A stretch of 43,475 bases of DNA from an uncultured Bacteroidota bacterium. Its GTDB lineage: Bacteria; Bacteroidota; Bacteroidia; NS11-12g; UBA955. The position numbers and the translations under genes were made by a program. This document shows, piece by piece, positions 42,110 to 43,475 of this stretch. Where the stretch lies: the NCBI GenBank assembly GCA_937867025.1, contig CALMKH010000215.1, positions 1 to 43,475 of the forward strand, read 5' to 3'. The notes below the pieces were generated by a model. The model made no database searches, was not told the origin of the DNA, and saw only the letters and a program-made list of their open reading frames with translations. Numbering within the stretch: position 1 is the stretch's first letter; each line of letters opens with the position of its first letter.

Positions 42110-43475
42110 AAACAAGCCGCTGGTGAGTATCATTGCTTTGAATTACAATCAAAGCGAATTCCTCGAAGAAGGCCTGAATTCCTTTGCGGATCAATCTTAC
42201 AGGAATTTTGAGCTGATCATAACCGACGATTGCTCAACAGATGATTCAAGAGAGAAGATAGACAAGTGGATTGCAGCTCACCCCGGTCTGCCCATACGGA
42301 AAATCTACAATTCTGCCAACAGGGGCCTGTGCGCCACCCTTAATATTGCCGTAAAAGCAAGCAATGGAGAGTTTATAAAACCTATCGCCTGCGATGATAC
42401 CATGCAGGTCAATTACCTTGAGGAAACCATAAATTTTTTTCAAAAACATCCTGATGTATCCTTGCTCTGTACGGACATGCAGCTGATGGATGAAAAATCG
42501 GATATCAAACATTCATCCAACTGGAAGTACGGGGGGGTGAACATCAGCGAAGAGAATATAAATGATTTTGAGGCTTATTTATTCGGACCGTTCCTGAATA
42601 CACCAAGCCTGATTTACAGGAGAGGGCTTTACGATAAAATTGGCGGTTATGACGAAGAACTGGCTTTTGAAGACTGGGATTTTCTGCTCAGGTCCAAAAA
42701 AGAAGCGAAATTTTCATTTATTGACTCATCCCTTGTGAATTACCGGGTGCATGCGTCCAATATGCATCATCACATCGGACGGAAGGTTAAGTATTCGCAG
42801 GATATCATCAAGCTTCTTCGCAAACACCTGAATACGTCGTTAAACGCAGATAAAAAAATCCGCAAAAAAATATGCGACGAGTTGTACGGCATGTTGATGC
42901 TGGACGAAAAAACAGCGATCGGTGACTGGTCAGAATTATATCGCGATATACAGGATAAGGAAAGTGTTAAAAAGCCTTTAGTGAGCGTACTGGCGAGCTC
43001 CGGTAATTCCGGAGAGTTCATTGCCCAGGCAATTGAATCGGTCTTGCTGCAAACCTATTCACACATCGAGTTGATTATTGTGGCCGATCCATGCACGGAT
43101 AAAACAGTCGATATCATTAAATCATTTGTTTCCCGGCACAATAACATAATCCTTCATCAAAACCAGGAAAGCAAAGGATTGTTCCCTTCGCTCAATATTG
43201 GCCTGGAACACTGCAAAGGCGCGTACATCGCCATAACAGACCTGGACGATCTCTGCCACCCCCAGCGACTGGAAAGAGAGATGGAACTGATGTTGAGCAA
43301 TGATAAAACCGGGGTGGTGACTTCATGGGTAAAAACCATGGACGAAAACCGTAAAACCGGTTCTGTGGAATACTCCCCGGATAAGGATGTCAACAAGGTA
43401 AGCATGTTGTTTGGATCCCCGTTTTCACATGGTGCTTCACTTTTTAAGACGTCCGTCCTGAAACAGGCAAAATAC
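42102..43475 (+). CDS. Tandem-domain glycosyltransferase family 2 (3' end outside window)
   Basis: Open from the ATG at 42102 to the edge (458 codons seen), so it is missing from the ORF track. Domain 1 (about 1-225): LVSIIALNYNQSEFLEEGL, ELIITDDCSTDDS, ACDDTMQ as the DxD-like site, and EDWDFLLRS. A linker of about 65 residues follows. Domain 2 begins near residue 290: LVSVLASSGNSGEFI, ELIIVADPCTDKT, DLDDLCHPQRLE. The second copy has ADP where the first has TDD. Two GT2 units in one chain suggest a polymerising or bifunctional transferase for the O-glycan repeat. The remainder and the stop are beyond the window. Confidence 0.9.
   Translation, partial: MPENKPLVSIIALNYNQSEFLEEGLNSFADQSYRNFELIITDDCSTDDSREKIDKWIAAHPGLPIRKIYNSANRGLCATLNIAVKASNGEFIKPIACDDTMQVNYLEETINFFQKHPDVSLLCTDMQLMDEKSDIKHSSNWKYGGVNISEENINDFEAYLFGPFLNTPSLIYRRGLYDKIGGYDEELAFEDWDFLLRSKKEAKFSFIDSSLVNYRVHASNMHHHIGRKVKYSQDIIKLLRKHLNTSLNADKKIRKKICDELYGMLMLDEKTAIGDWSELYRDIQDKESVKKPLVSVLASSGNSGEFIAQAIESVLLQTYSHIELIIVADPCTDKTVDIIKSFVSRHNNIILHQNQESKGLFPSLNIGLEHCKGAYIAITDLDDLCHPQRLEREMELMLSNDKTGVVTSWVKTMDENRKTGSVEYSPDKDVNKVSMLFGSPFSHGASLFKTSVLKQAKY

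Overview
The window looks like a chromosomal segment of a Bacteroidota bacterium, plausibly of the Chitinophagales/Sphingobacteriales type. The evidence is type IX secretion sorting domains (a Por-type tail on an M4 protease and a CHU_C-type tail), a BshA bacillithiol enzyme, a BNR/VPS10-like secreted protein, an UpxY-like NusG paralogue, and promoters matching the Bacteroidota -33 TTTG / -7 TAnnTTTG pattern. Genus cannot be fixed from the sequence alone. No tRNA, rRNA, CRISPR array, IS element or prophage was recognised.

Layout. (1) 1-3279: a LexA-like regulator diverges from dinB and the 5' part of a short-type dnaE, which runs off the left edge. Two tandem palindromes sit on the regulator's promoter. 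This has the form of an SOS mutagenesis cassette. (2) 3283-12971: a small lamin-tail-like protein, a NarL-type two-component pair with a TPR sensor, an NRAMP transporter fused to a UspA domain, a large BNR/VPS10-like protein and bshA. (3) 13021-16663: a secreted M4 metalloprotease with a beta-propeller and a T9SS tail, preceded by a small lipoprotein. (4) 16829-19692 (+): LiaF-like membrane protein, DUF4288 protein, LytS-type kinase and LytTR regulator in one operon, converging on pheS. (5) 20703-21116: the only gap over 300 bp, AT-rich and without a gene. (6) 21117-29020 (-): a tightly overlapping operon of two M16 peptidases, a CHU_C protein, ybeY, mnmG and an Ig-like lipoprotein. Three perfect GTTCCACGTGGAAC palindromes, matching the ParB-binding parS form, lie inside its genes. 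(7) 29131-29709: a LUD-like protein. (8) 29776-43475 (+): a surface-polysaccharide locus.

The polysaccharide locus contains an ABC exporter, a Gfo/Idh oxidoreductase, a GT2, a winged-helix/nucleotidyltransferase-like regulator with its own promoter and inverted-repeat operator, a NusG/UpxY antiterminator behind a structured leader, Wzm/Wzt export, an FkbM methyltransferase, a GT11 fucosyltransferase, a carbamoyltransferase, an FdtA/FdtC/FdtB set predicted to make dTDP-Fuc3NAc, and a tandem-domain GT2 cut by the right edge. Together they predict an ABC-exported O-antigen-like glycan with acetamido-deoxy sugar, probable fucose, and methyl and carbamoyl decorations.

The most notable non-genic signals are the parS cluster, the twin LexA-like operators, the operator/promoter and leader RNA that frame the polysaccharide operon, and promoters placed so close to pheS and the first M16 gene that leaderless mRNAs are predicted.
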